Positions 54,975-62,830 of a stretch of DNA of 64,000 bases are shown here, piece by piece (position 1 is the stretch's first letter; the number at the start of each line of letters is the position of its first letter). The notes beneath the pieces are model-generated. The model did no database searches and had not been told where the DNA came from. It saw only the letters and a list, made by a program, of their open reading frames with translations. The stretch comes from JAKAXS01 sp965279065. Lineage in GTDB: Bacteria > Pseudomonadota > Alphaproteobacteria > Rhizobiales > Hyphomicrobiaceae. Position numbers and translations under genes: made by a program. Location of the stretch: contig OZ257134.1 in NCBI GenBank assembly GCA_965279065.1, positions 744,001 through 808,000 on the forward strand, in the 5' to 3' direction.

Positions 54975-55799
54975 TCAGCCCTCCCGCTCATAGAGAAAGC
55001 GATAGGCCAGCGAGGTAAACGCCAGGCTGGCCGCCACGCCCACATAGCCGATGGCGGTGGACAGGGGCAGCAGCAGCATGGCCGTCAGGCGGTCGGCGTA
55101 GGCGAAGAGACCATACGTCGCCGCGATCGTGACCAGCGTGAACGGCAGCGCCGCCAGCAGGTTGCCGAACAGCAACCGGAACGTATGCCCGCGCGTTGCC
55201 CGCCAAACGGTCGACAACGACGCGTTGGGATTGCCCACCGCAACCCCTGGCAGAAACACCAGGAAGCGGAACAGAAGGATCAGCCCCGCGTACATCGCCA
55301 CCATGCTCGCCATGAGCCCAAGGATCTGCCACAGCTCCGGCGCCGTATTCGGCGCCGGCGTGAATGCCGCCTGCATCAGCGACACCAGATTGGTGAGGCC
55401 GTAGAGCACCAGCACGATCCCGGCGTAGTGCAACATCGCGTTGTCGACCTGCATGACACCGCTCGGCCGCTCGCCGCGCAGGATCAGCCGGTGCCATCCC
55501 ACCGCCGGCGCCGAGAACACGACGTAGACCAGCAGCCCCACGACAAGCATCCCTGCCAGCACCCAGAATGGCAGCGGCTGCATCTCCGGCTTGCCCAGTT
55601 GGGCATAGGTGGCGCTGATGGCCGGAAAGGCATTCCAGAAAAACAGCAGCTGAAACGGCAGCACCAGCAGGAACCATTTCCAGCTGAGCGTGACGAGCGC
55701 GCCGAAATTCTCGAACGTCAGCCCATACGCTCGCTTCACGGTGGCCCAGAATGGCAGCTTCGCGCGAACGAGGTCATTGAGGTCGAATGTCGTCGGCAT
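54975..55799 (-). CDS. multi-pass membrane protein of unknown function
   Basis: The 274-residue protein has about six hydrophobic segments (FLLVLPFQLLFFWNAF, VLAGMLVVGLLVYVVFSA, HYAGIVLVLYGLTNLVSL, AMYAGLILLFRFLVFLPGV, LVTIAATYGLFAYA, IGYVGVAASLAF). The ATG at 55799 follows GGGGGAA and is preferred over 55823. It resembles glycerophosphoryl-type membrane proteins only in topology; no family is assigned. It lies 34 bases downstream of corA on the same strand and is probably co-transcribed. Confidence 0.75.
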   Translation of the reverse strand: MPTTFDLNDLVRAKLPFWATVKRAYGLTFENFGALVTLSWKWFLLVLPFQLLFFWNAFPAISATYAQLGKPEMQPLPFWVLAGMLVVGLLVYVVFSAPAVGWHRLILRGERPSGVMQVDNAMLHYAGIVLVLYGLTNLVSLMQAAFTPAPNTAPELWQILGLMASMVAMYAGLILLFRFLVFLPGVAVGNPNASLSTVWRATRGHTFRLLFGNLLAALPFTLVTIAATYGLFAYADRLTAMLLLPLSTAIGYVGVAASLAFTSLAYRFLYEREG

Positions 55800-55833
55800 C
55801 AAATTCCCCCAATCCGCACGCATTCGGCCGCTG

Positions 55834-56826
55834 CTACAGCCAACCCTTGCGCTTGAAATATATATACGGGATCAGTCCCGACACCAGCATCAGCCCAAGC
55901 GCCAGCGGGTAGCCGAATGGCCATTCCAGCTCCGGCATCAGCTTGAAGTTCATGCCGTAGATCGATGCCACTAGCGTCGGCGGCATCAGCATCACCGCCA
56001 TCACCGAAAACAGCTTGATGATCTGGTTCTGCTCGTTGGAGATCATGCCCAGCGTCGCGTCGAGCAGGAAGCTCATGCGGTTAGACAGGAAGCGCATGTT
56101 CTCCAGCAGCGCCGCGATGTCACGATGCGAAACATCGATGCGGTTCAGCGTGCGCTGCTCTTCCTTCCGCTCACGCCCGGCGTCGTAGAAATACAAGAGC
56201 AGCCGGTCCATCGACATCGTGCTCTCCTGCACGCGCGCCACGATGTCGCCCTGCTTGCCGGTGTGCTTCAGGAACAAGCCAAGCCGCTGCGCGTGCTGCT
56301 TCTCGCGCGCGCTGTCGAGATCGAACAAGTTCTGCGCCAGCTTGTCGACATCGTCCTGCACCCGCTCGATCAGATCCGCCGTGCGATGGATCATCGTCTC
56401 GATCAGCCCGATCATGATTGCTGCCGCCGACGAGCAGGGCGCGTCGCCGCTTTCCACGCGCGCCAGGAACAGCGGAAACGCCTTCGGTTCGGTATAGCGC
56501 ACCGTCACCAGACGCTTGCCCGCCAGGATGAAGGTCACGGCCGTCGTCGACGGCACCTGCGCCTCCAGATTATAGACGATGAACGTCGTCATGTAGTACG
56601 CGCCGTGCTCCTGGTAGAGCCGGTTCGACGCCTCGATCTCGCGCATTTCCGCCCGCGTCGGAACTGAGACGCCGATCGCCTGCTCGACGAACTCGTCCTC
56701 CTCTTTCGTGGGGTCGACGAGGTCGAACCAGATGCTGGTCTCGCCACAGGGCGCAGCTGCGTCGCGCTTTTTCAGAGCTTCGCCGCTCTTGTCATAGATG
56801 GTCAGCACAACCACGTCTCCTGCCAT
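55834..56826 (-). CDS. corA: CorA-type magnesium/cobalt transporter
   Basis: The 330-residue protein has the CorA layout: a large soluble N-terminal domain with alpha-helical stalk (ETMIHRTADLIERVQDDVDK), two C-terminal helices and the selectivity motif YGMNF between them, ending with basic residues KRKGWL. CorA forms a pentameric channel for Mg2+ uptake. It is in the canonical length range. A ribosome site is weak. The downstream membrane gene may share its transcript. Confidence 0.94.
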   Translation of the reverse strand: MAGDVVVLTIYDKSGEALKKRDAAAPCGETSIWFDLVDPTKEEDEFVEQAIGVSVPTRAEMREIEASNRLYQEHGAYYMTTFIVYNLEAQVPSTTAVTFILAGKRLVTVRYTEPKAFPLFLARVESGDAPCSSAAAIMIGLIETMIHRTADLIERVQDDVDKLAQNLFDLDSAREKQHAQRLGLFLKHTGKQGDIVARVQESTMSMDRLLLYFYDAGRERKEEQRTLNRIDVSHRDIAALLENMRFLSNRMSFLLDATLGMISNEQNQIIKLFSVMAVMLMPPTLVASIYGMNFKLMPELEWPFGYPLALGLMLVSGLIPYIYFKRKGWL

Positions 56827-56991
56827 GATTTAGCCCGGTACGCGCTGCTTTTACACACATGTGAGTGACTTTGGCACTACGTTTGATTTGACCGCCACGA
56901 GGGCCTCTGAGCTCTCGCCTCGGCTCTGAAACTGGCAATTGCCGGCTGCGTAGGTCACGGTACGCTTGGTTGCATTCGAAGGAGAAAGCCC

Positions 56992-57300
56992 ATGATCAGA
57001 TATGGCCTAACGGCGGCCGTGCTGCTGTCGGCATGCGTTGCAGCTGTCACCTCTCCCGCAAATGCCCGTATCATCTGCAAAGGCGACTATCAGGTCGTCA
57101 GCGGTAACCTGATCTCGACGCCCTATTGCGCCGACAACTACGTCGCCAGCGTTGCCCGCCAGTACGGCATGCGCGTCTCCGACGTAGAGATCCGCAACAA
57201 TCCGAACAAGAAGCGCGAAGTCTGCCGCTTCATCGGCCATGACATCCGCGTCGCTGAGCACTGCAACAACGAAGTACCCCGGGGCCGCCGTGGTCTCTGA
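56992..57300 (+). CDS. small secreted cysteine-rich protein
   Basis: The 102-residue protein has a signal peptide (MIRYGLTAAVLLSACVAAVT, SPANAR) and a mature part with four further cysteines in IICKGDY, STPYCADN, KREVCRF and EHCNN, enough for two disulphides. AAGGAGAAAG precedes the ATG. Its stop lies eight bases before the epimerase start, so the two may share a message. Similar proteins with this Cys pattern occur in Hyphomicrobiales; role unknown. Confidence 0.75.
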   Translation: MIRYGLTAAVLLSACVAAVTSPANARIICKGDYQVVSGNLISTPYCADNYVASVARQYGMRVSDVEIRNNPNKKREVCRFIGHDIRVAEHCNNEVPRGRRGL

Positions 57301-57307
57301 GGCCACC

Positions 57308-58213
57308 GTGGACTCTGACGTCGATCGCCTGAATGCCGCGTTCGGCCGCCCCGGCGCCGTCTCTTTTGCCGCCCATGCGCTGGGCGGGCCAGCAACGCAA
57401 TTGGTGACGGAGCACGCCAGCGCCGTCGTTGCGCTGCATGGCGCGCACGTTCTCAGCTACAAGCCGAAAGCCGGTGCCGAGGTTTTGTGGATGTCGCCTG
57501 AGGCGCGCATTGCCCTTGGCCACGGCATCCGAGGCGGCATTCCGGTGTGCTGGCCTTGGTTTGCCACACACGCCGCCGATCCCACCAGGCCTGATCACGG
57601 CTTCGTTCGCAAAGCGCCCTGGCAGCTCGTCCGGACCGACATCGGCAGCGGCACGGCCGAACTCGAGTTGGCTTTCGCCACGTCGCCGGAGCATGCCGGG
57701 CTCTGGCCCCACCAGGCCGAACTGCGTGTCCTGGTAACCTTGTCCGACAAGCTGCGTATCGACCTGACGACACGCAACACCGGCCCCACCCCCTTCCACC
57801 TGACGCAAGCGCTGCACACCTACTTTGCCGTCGGCAACATCGCCGACGTCGCCGTGCGCGGCCTCGAAGGCCGCAGCTACCAGGATAAGCTGCAGGACTA
57901 TGCCGTCACCGAGCAGCGCGGGCCCATCACCTTTGCCGGCGAGGTCGACCGCATCTACGAGAACACACGGGACGACGTCCTCATCGAGGATCCCGGCAAC
58001 CGGCGCCGCGTTCGCGTGGCCAAGGCCGGCAGCACCTCGACGGTGGTCTGGAACCCCTGGATTGAGAAGGCGAAGCGCCTGTCGGACATGCCGCCCGCGG
58101 GCTATCTCGGCATGTTGTGCGTCGAGACCGCAAATGCAGGAGGCGATGTCGTCACGCTGAACCCGCGTGACAGCCATCGCCTCACAACTATTCTGAGCGT
58201 AGAACGAAACTGA
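57308..58213 (+). CDS. D-hexose-6-phosphate mutarotase (YeaD-type)
   Basis: The 301-residue protein from a GTG at 57308 has the aldose-epimerase fold of YeaD: VTEHASAVVALHGAHVLSYK, VLWMSPEARIALGHGIRGGI, CWPWFATHAADPTRPDHGFV, ALHTYFAVGNIADVAVRGLE and GMLCVETANAG. YeaD equilibrates the anomers of glucose 6-phosphate. The earlier in-frame ATG at 57239 lies inside the upstream gene. A GTG at 57290 is possible. Confidence 0.88.
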   Translation: MDSDVDRLNAAFGRPGAVSFAAHALGGPATQLVTEHASAVVALHGAHVLSYKPKAGAEVLWMSPEARIALGHGIRGGIPVCWPWFATHAADPTRPDHGFVRKAPWQLVRTDIGSGTAELELAFATSPEHAGLWPHQAELRVLVTLSDKLRIDLTTRNTGPTPFHLTQALHTYFAVGNIADVAVRGLEGRSYQDKLQDYAVTEQRGPITFAGEVDRIYENTRDDVLIEDPGNRRRVRVAKAGSTSTVVWNPWIEKAKRLSDMPPAGYLGMLCVETANAGGDVVTLNPRDSHRLTTILSVERN

Positions 58214-58250
58214 ACGACCGCTGTCGGCCGTCCGGGCTGCGTCAGCCGTA

Positions 58251-58775
58251 TCAGCCCGTGCGCTGCACGGCCTCGACGCGCTGGAACGCGCCCGGGTCGA
58301 GCACCGGCTTCAATTCGTTGGCGTCCTTCGCCCGGCGCACGCGGCCGTCGAACTGCGCGCCTTCCGAAATCGACAGAGTTTGATGCGTGATCTCGCCGTC
58401 GACCTGTGCCGTCGGGTGCAGCATGACGTTGGCGGCGCGGATGGCGCCACGGACGCCGCCGCGAACCTCGATCGCTTCTGCCGAAACCGTGCCGATGACC
58501 GAACCTTCTTCGCCGATGACGACCTGCCGGCCGTTTACGTCGCCGCGAATGTCGCCGTCGATCTGCAGGCGGTTCTGCGAAATGATTGTGATCTTGTCCC
58601 CCAGGATGGTGAGGTCCGTTCCGATGACGGAGGTGCCCATGACCTGGGCGGCGGTGAACGGGTCGGAGCGCCCGGTCGGAGTGGCGATCGGCCCCGATGG
58701 CTGGTGCGATTGGATACCGCCGGGCCCGATTGGCTGTGGCCCGCGCTGATTATTCTGATCTGAACGCCCGAACAT
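58251..58775 (-). CDS. bactofilin
   Basis: The 174-residue cytoskeletal protein has a polar Pro/Gln-rich N-tail and a central beta-helix of repeated short strands: TDLTILGDKITIISQNRLQI, GDIRGDVNGRQVVIGEEGSV, GTVSAEAIEVRGGVRGAIRA, PTAQVDGEITHQTLSISEGA. Bactofilins polymerise without nucleotide and act in cell shape, stalk or wall localisation. Start at 58775 has GGGAG upstream. It is a single gene. Confidence 0.93.
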   Translation of the reverse strand: MFGRSDQNNQRGPQPIGPGGIQSHQPSGPIATPTGRSDPFTAAQVMGTSVIGTDLTILGDKITIISQNRLQIDGDIRGDVNGRQVVIGEEGSVIGTVSAEAIEVRGGVRGAIRAANVMLHPTAQVDGEITHQTLSISEGAQFDGRVRRAKDANELKPVLDPGAFQRVEAVQRTG

Positions 58776-59092
58776 TGGATAGCTCCCCTGACTCTGCACT
58801 GTGGACAGCGATCAACTTTCGATGGGCGAAATTATGTCCGGCCCGCGTAATCGCCGCTTCCGGAACACGAATTCGCCCCAGATGAATCGAGGGTAAGGAG
58901 CGCAATCGTGGCGAGTTGCAGATTGTCCTCGCCTGCATCTATCACGGTCGCGGCCTCGTTAATCTTCTTGCTGAGACCGGCGCGGCTGACCTAATAAATG
59001 TTTTTACCTGCAAGTCGTACGCGACACCGCGATTTAGAATTAGTGACATTCCGGCGGAAGGCCCGAGCTGTTTCCGCCACGGAGTAATTGCC
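58776..59092. promoter_or_regulatory. divergent bactofilin-LuxR regulatory region
   Basis: This 317-base gap carries divergent promoters. Its rightmost part has a hairpin GGCGGAA (59053-59059) / TTCCGCC (59072-59078) eight bases before the GGAG ribosome site of the LuxR gene, in a position to affect translation. No protein was found. Confidence 0.45.
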
Positions 59093-60247
59093 ATGACGGA
59101 CCGGCTCGACAGCACAGCCGTGCTGGAGATTATCGAGCACATATATGCCGCTGGCGTTGAGCCGCAGGGCTGGCCCGAGGTCACCGAGCTGTGCCAGAAG
59201 TTGCTTCCGGGTTGTGGCTTCTCTCTGCTTCTCAGCAACGCCTCCAATGAGATCGACGGGATCGCCTGCGGCGCGGGCTACGACCCCAAGACCATTGAGG
59301 AGTACATCGCCCACTATCACACGATGAATCCCTATCTGCCGATCATCGAGACCCTGGCATCGGACCAGGTCGCCCGCGTGCGCGACCACGTTACGCGCGA
59401 TTGGCTGATGGCCCAGCCGTTCTATCACGAGTGGCTGAAGCCGGCGGGAGACTTCATCCACGGCGTCACCATGCCGATCCGCAGTAACGGCACGGGTCGG
59501 CTGCTGCGCCTCACCTACGATATTCCGTCCGGCCGCGATGAAGCCGAGGAGGTCGCTGCCGAGTTCCTCAATCGAACGAAGACTCATTTCCGCCGCGCCT
59601 TCGAAGTGTCGGGCCGCCTGCATCAGAGCAATGAAGCCACGGTCCTGGGACAGGCGTTGTTGGATCAGATCGCCGGGCCGGCCTTCATCGTCGACACGAC
59701 CACGAAGATCGTCGCCTTGAACGGGGCTGCACTCGATCTTCTTCGCGACGGTCGCGTCGCGCGGTCGGCGGCAACCGACCGGCTGTCGTTCGCCGTCAGC
59801 CGCGTCGATGCGGAGTTCCATCGCGTATTGGCGGCTGCCACGACCATCACCGCTGTCCCGGCACCGAGCGGTTTCCTCGTCGACATAGACGGCGCCCGCA
59901 AGCCTGTGGTCGTGCTCCCCCTGAACGCCGTCATGTCGGCTGCCGGCCAGCCGGTGCGCCGCCTCGCCTTGGTCCAGATCGCCCGCCAGAAGCCTGCGGC
60001 TCCTCCGGCCGATCTGCTGCGCGCCCTCTACAACCTGACCCGCGCGGAAGCGGCAGTTACGCAGAGGGTAGCAGCGGGCGAGTCGATCAAGGAAATCGCA
60101 TCCGCCGGCGACACCGCTCAGTCCACGATCCGCAATCAGCTGCAATCCGCGATGCAGAAGCTCGGTGTGCACCGTCAGGCGGAACTCGTCGGCGTCCTGG
60201 CGAGCCTGACGCCGCGCCTTGGCCCCGCTGAGGACACGAGCCGGTAG
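59093..60247 (+). CDS. LuxR-family regulator with unrecognised N-terminal sensor
   Basis: The 384-residue protein has a C-terminal LuxR HTH (~320-375): YNLTRAEAAVTQRVAAGESI, KEIASAGDTAQSTIRNQLQS, AMQKLGVHRQAELVGVL. The N-terminal ~190 residues resemble stand-alone sensor regions of orphan LuxR proteins (EIIEHIYAAGVEPQGWPEVT), with a further PAS-like segment (VLGQALLDQIAGPAFIVDTT). There is no luxI in the window. A 25-codon gene runs convergently from 60414 and shares the intergenic region after its stop. I chose the ATG at 59093 (GGAG eight bases upstream). Confidence 0.88.
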   Translation: MTDRLDSTAVLEIIEHIYAAGVEPQGWPEVTELCQKLLPGCGFSLLLSNASNEIDGIACGAGYDPKTIEEYIAHYHTMNPYLPIIETLASDQVARVRDHVTRDWLMAQPFYHEWLKPAGDFIHGVTMPIRSNGTGRLLRLTYDIPSGRDEAEEVAAEFLNRTKTHFRRAFEVSGRLHQSNEATVLGQALLDQIAGPAFIVDTTTKIVALNGAALDLLRDGRVARSAATDRLSFAVSRVDAEFHRVLAAATTITAVPAPSGFLVDIDGARKPVVVLPLNAVMSAAGQPVRRLALVQIARQKPAAPPADLLRALYNLTRAEAAVTQRVAAGESIKEIASAGDTAQSTIRNQLQSAMQKLGVHRQAELVGVLASLTPRLGPAEDTSR

Positions 60248-60251
60248 CCCA

Positions 60252-60281
60252 AAACAAAGAGGCCGCCCTGGGGGCGGCCTC
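60252..60281 (-). terminator. Rho-independent terminator of the mini-gene (minus strand)
   Basis: GAGGCCGCC (60259-60267) and GGCGGCCTC (60273-60281) pair perfectly. On the minus strand the stem is followed by TTTGTTTTGG; the plus side has no T-run, so it serves the minus-strand gene at 60337-60414. Confidence 0.75.
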
Positions 60282-60336
60282 CGTGAGACATGGGCGGCGT
60301 CGGCGTCTGTTGGCCGGGCCGCGATCCGCGGGTTCG

Positions 60337-60414
60337 TTAGGTCAGCACCAGAGGCTGATCCGATCCAGAACCGAGCGACCACGACATCGCCGTCCTCAAG
60401 ATCCCACTCGACAT
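60337..60414 (-). CDS. 25-residue mini-gene convergent to the LuxR gene
   Basis: The 25-residue peptide begins MSSGILRTAMSWSLGSGSDQ and ends PLVLT. It is preceded by AGGAGGTGATC, an eleven-base exact match to the 16S anti-Shine-Dalgarno, seven bases from the ATG. It ends 55 bases before a terminator that faces its direction. A chance frame would not show both. It has two aromatic Trp-Ser contacts and no signal peptide. It could be a signalling or leader peptide for the neighbouring LuxR regulator, or a RiPP precursor, but no modifying enzyme is nearby. Confidence 0.6.
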   Translation of the reverse strand: MSSGILRTAMSWSLGSGSDQPLVLT

Positions 60415-60746
60415 CGGATCACCTCCTCTCAATTGTTGAAGCCTGCCAGCAGCTTGCCATGCTTCGCGGCGCTTGAAAAGCGCGATTTGGGCCGGTCGCC
60501 CGCACGTCCCCAATGTGGCTTGCACAACTGCTGCGCGACACGTCAATAAATACGCATACGGATGGAGTGCCGACCTGAAAGCCTGCAGTAGGCGCCGCCG
60601 CTGACGCCAATTGCCGAAATTTCCCGATTTCTTTGCCCAGGTCATCCGCGTGTTGTCGGCAAACGAAGTTCGGCATAGCTCAATCTCCACAGCCGGCCCG
60701 CCGCAGTGACGGCATCGCCAACGCCGGCGATGATGGAGAAACGCTC
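60415..60746. other. intergenic region upstream of the mini-gene and SRPBCC gene
   Basis: This 332-base gap should carry promoters for the mini-gene (minus) and the SRPBCC gene (plus). A TTGACG on the minus strand near 60545 could be a -35 element but has no good -10. A long minus-strand open frame here has no ribosome site. I see no other structure. Confidence 0.35.
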
Positions 60747-61232
60747 ATGAAGTTGCATCGTACCGCCGGCTCCGCCACCGTACTCGCTGCCCTCGCTGTT
60801 GCGGCCACCGCCGCCTCCGGCGTCGTCGTATCCAAGTCGGCCGAAGTCAAAGGCAAGGCCGCCGCCGGCCTCGCTGCCAAGTACGCCACCGTCTGCGGCA
60901 TCAAGGACTGGCACCCCGCCGTGGCCGCCTGTGACGAATCCACCGAAGGCAAGGACGCCTTCCGCACGTTGACGCTGAAGGACGGCGGCAAGATCAAGGA
61001 GAAGATTACGTCCAAGTCGGCCGACGGCTACGCCTATCGCATCGTCGAGAGCCCACTGCCTGTGAAGGACTATATGGCCAACTTCTCCATCAAGGATGAG
61101 GGCGGCAACGCCAAGATCAGCTGGACGGCATCCTTCCAGGCCAATGGCAAGCCGGAGGCCGAAGCCAAGACCATCATCGAAGGTATCTTCGACGGCGGCG
61201 TGAAGAACCTGGCGGAATTGGCGGCGAAGTAG
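60747..61232 (+). CDS. secreted SRPBCC-family protein
   Basis: The 161-residue protein has a signal peptide (MKLHRTAGSATVLAALAVAA) and a START-like fold: VCGIKDWHPAVAACDESTEG, TLTLKDGGKIKEKITSKSAD, YRIVESPLPVKDYMANFSIK, KISWTASFQANGKPE. Periplasmic SRPBCC proteins of this type include MxaD of methylotrophs, but no mxa genes are nearby, so that link is weak. A strong terminator follows. Confidence 0.82.
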   Translation: MKLHRTAGSATVLAALAVAATAASGVVVSKSAEVKGKAAAGLAAKYATVCGIKDWHPAVAACDESTEGKDAFRTLTLKDGGKIKEKITSKSADGYAYRIVESPLPVKDYMANFSIKDEGGNAKISWTASFQANGKPEAEAKTIIEGIFDGGVKNLAELAAK

Positions 61233-61261
61233 GCACAGCCGGCATTGCGGAATGCGACGAA

Positions 61262-61286
61262 GGCCACCCTCGAGGGTGGCCTTTTT
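61262..61286 (+). terminator. Rho-independent terminator of the secreted SRPBCC gene
   Basis: GGCCACCCTCGAGGGTGGCC is a perfect palindrome followed by TTTTT. Confidence 0.9.
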
Positions 61287-61420
61287 CATTTCAGGCCCGC
61301 CACGACGCCTCAAGCGGAGTCTGGTCCGACCACATCTTAGGACGTAGAGCCTTGAGCCTGCGCGGCATCGATCCTAAATTCCGCACGAGCCAAAGATCGG
61401 TCAGCGCAGGAGAACTCGGC

Positions 61421-61696
61421 ATGTGCCGCAACATCCGCACGCTCTTCAATTTCGATCCGCCCGCGACGGACGCGGAGATCCGCGCTTCGGCATTGCAGTT
61501 CGTGCGCAAGCTGTCGGGCTTCAACGCCCCATCGAAAGTAAACACGGCGGCCTTCGACCTCGCCGTGGCCGAGGTCACTGCCGCCGCCACGAAGCTGCTG
61601 GCATCGCTCGAGACGACCAGCAGCCCGCGCGACCGCGAGGTCGAGGCCACCAAGGCGCGCGCCCGCGCGCAAGCCCGCTACGTCCGGATCGCCTGA
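61421..61696 (+). CDS. DUF2277 family protein
   Basis: The 91-residue protein starts MCRNIRTLFNFDPPATDAEI and continues RASALQFVRKLSGFNAPSKV, the DUF2277 signature. AGGAG lies eight bases before the ATG. Earlier in-frame ATGs add a non-conserved tail. Members are small, often encoded beside DNA-repair or tRNA genes, and uncharacterised. It is convergent to the PPK2 gene. Confidence 0.87.
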   Translation: MCRNIRTLFNFDPPATDAEIRASALQFVRKLSGFNAPSKVNTAAFDLAVAEVTAAATKLLASLETTSSPRDREVEATKARARAQARYVRIA

Positions 61697-61715
61697 ACGA
61701 ACAACAAAGCGGGAT

Positions 61716-61733
61716 GCGGGGCCGTGGCCCCGC
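61716..61733. terminator. hairpin between convergent DUF2277 and ppk2
   Basis: GCGGGGCC-gt-GGCCCCGC pairs perfectly between convergent stops. A T-rich run follows on the minus strand (CTTTGTTGTT after ten bases), so it probably ends the ppk2 transcript. Confidence 0.5.
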
Positions 61734-61739
61734 CGTGTG

Positions 61740-62660
61740 CTAGCCGCCCTCGAACACGTTCGGTACGTACATGTCGCGCGGTACGGGATCGCGCGAGTAA
61801 TCCGGATTGTGCACGCGCTCGGGCAGCACGATGCCGTTGCGTGACACCTCCCGATACGGAATCTGCCCGAGGAAATGCGTGATGCAGTTGATGCGCGCCA
61901 CTTTCTTGTCGTCGGCCTCAACCACCCACCACGGCGCCTCGGGAATGTGCGTGCGCTCCAGCATGGCTTCCTTGGCCTTGGTGTAGGCCTCCCAGCGGCG
62001 CCGCGACTCCAGGTCCATCGGCGACAGCTTCCACTGCTTCAGCGGATCATGGATGCGCATGTCGAAGCGGAAGTTCTGCTCCTCGTCGGTGATCGAGAAC
62101 CAGTACTTCACCAGCTTGATTCCCGAGCGCACCAGCATGCGCTCGAACTCCGGCACCGAGCGGAAGAACTCTTCAACGTCCGCATCGGTGCAGAAACCCA
62201 TCACGCGCTCCACGCCAGCGCGGTTGTACCAGGAGCGATCGAACAGCACGACCTCGCCGGCGGCGGGCAGGTGCTGGGCGTAGCGCTGGAAATACCACTG
62301 CGTCTTCTCGCGATCGTTCGGCGCGGGAAGCGCCGCCACGCGGCAGACGCGCGGGTTGAGCCGCTGCGTGATGCGCTTGATGACGCCGCCCTTGCCGGCA
62401 GCATCCCGTCCCTCGAAGATCACGACGACCTTGAGCTTCTCCTGCACCACCCAGTCCTGCAGCTTGACCAGTTCGCGCTGCAGCCGGAACAGCTCCTTGA
62501 AATACTTCTTGCGCATGAGGCGCTCGGCCTCGGTCGGCTCCGGCCCCTCTGCCAGCAGCCCGACGCTGCGCTCGTCTTCGAGCTCCAGCTCCAGCTCCTC
62601 ATCGAAACTGTCGAGCATCTCCGCGCGCACTTTGGCTGCGTTTCCGTTGCTGCTGGTCAT
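61740..62660 (-). CDS. ppk2: polyphosphate kinase 2
   Basis: PPK2 (306 aa) transfers phosphate between polyphosphate and nucleoside di- or monophosphates. Walker A GRDAAGKGGVIKRI is at 84-97, followed by AALPAPNDREKTQWYFQRYA, the Walker B-like FDRSWYNRAGVERVMGFC, and RIHDPLKQWKLSPMDLESRR. An acidic ~45-residue N-tail precedes the core. It looks like a class I PPK2 by length. The start is at 62660; the frame extends upstream, but that part lacks family similarity. It is a single gene. Confidence 0.93.
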   Translation of the reverse strand: MTSSNGNAAKVRAEMLDSFDEELELELEDERSVGLLAEGPEPTEAERLMRKKYFKELFRLQRELVKLQDWVVQEKLKVVVIFEGRDAAGKGGVIKRITQRLNPRVCRVAALPAPNDREKTQWYFQRYAQHLPAAGEVVLFDRSWYNRAGVERVMGFCTDADVEEFFRSVPEFERMLVRSGIKLVKYWFSITDEEQNFRFDMRIHDPLKQWKLSPMDLESRRRWEAYTKAKEAMLERTHIPEAPWWVVEADDKKVARINCITHFLGQIPYREVSRNGIVLPERVHNPDYSRDPVPRDMYVPNVFEGG

Positions 62661-62830
62661 GATGGGAGCCTCGAGCTGATGCGCGGCCAAGCCGCCGTTC
62701 GGCTGATATTTCCGAGACGCATATGACAGCGGGATGACAGGAGGAGTGAACGTGGACAATTGCGCATATGCCCTAGCTTGGCACGTAGAAGTCTGCATCC
62801 TTTGGTTGATTAGGATTCGCAATTTGGTCG

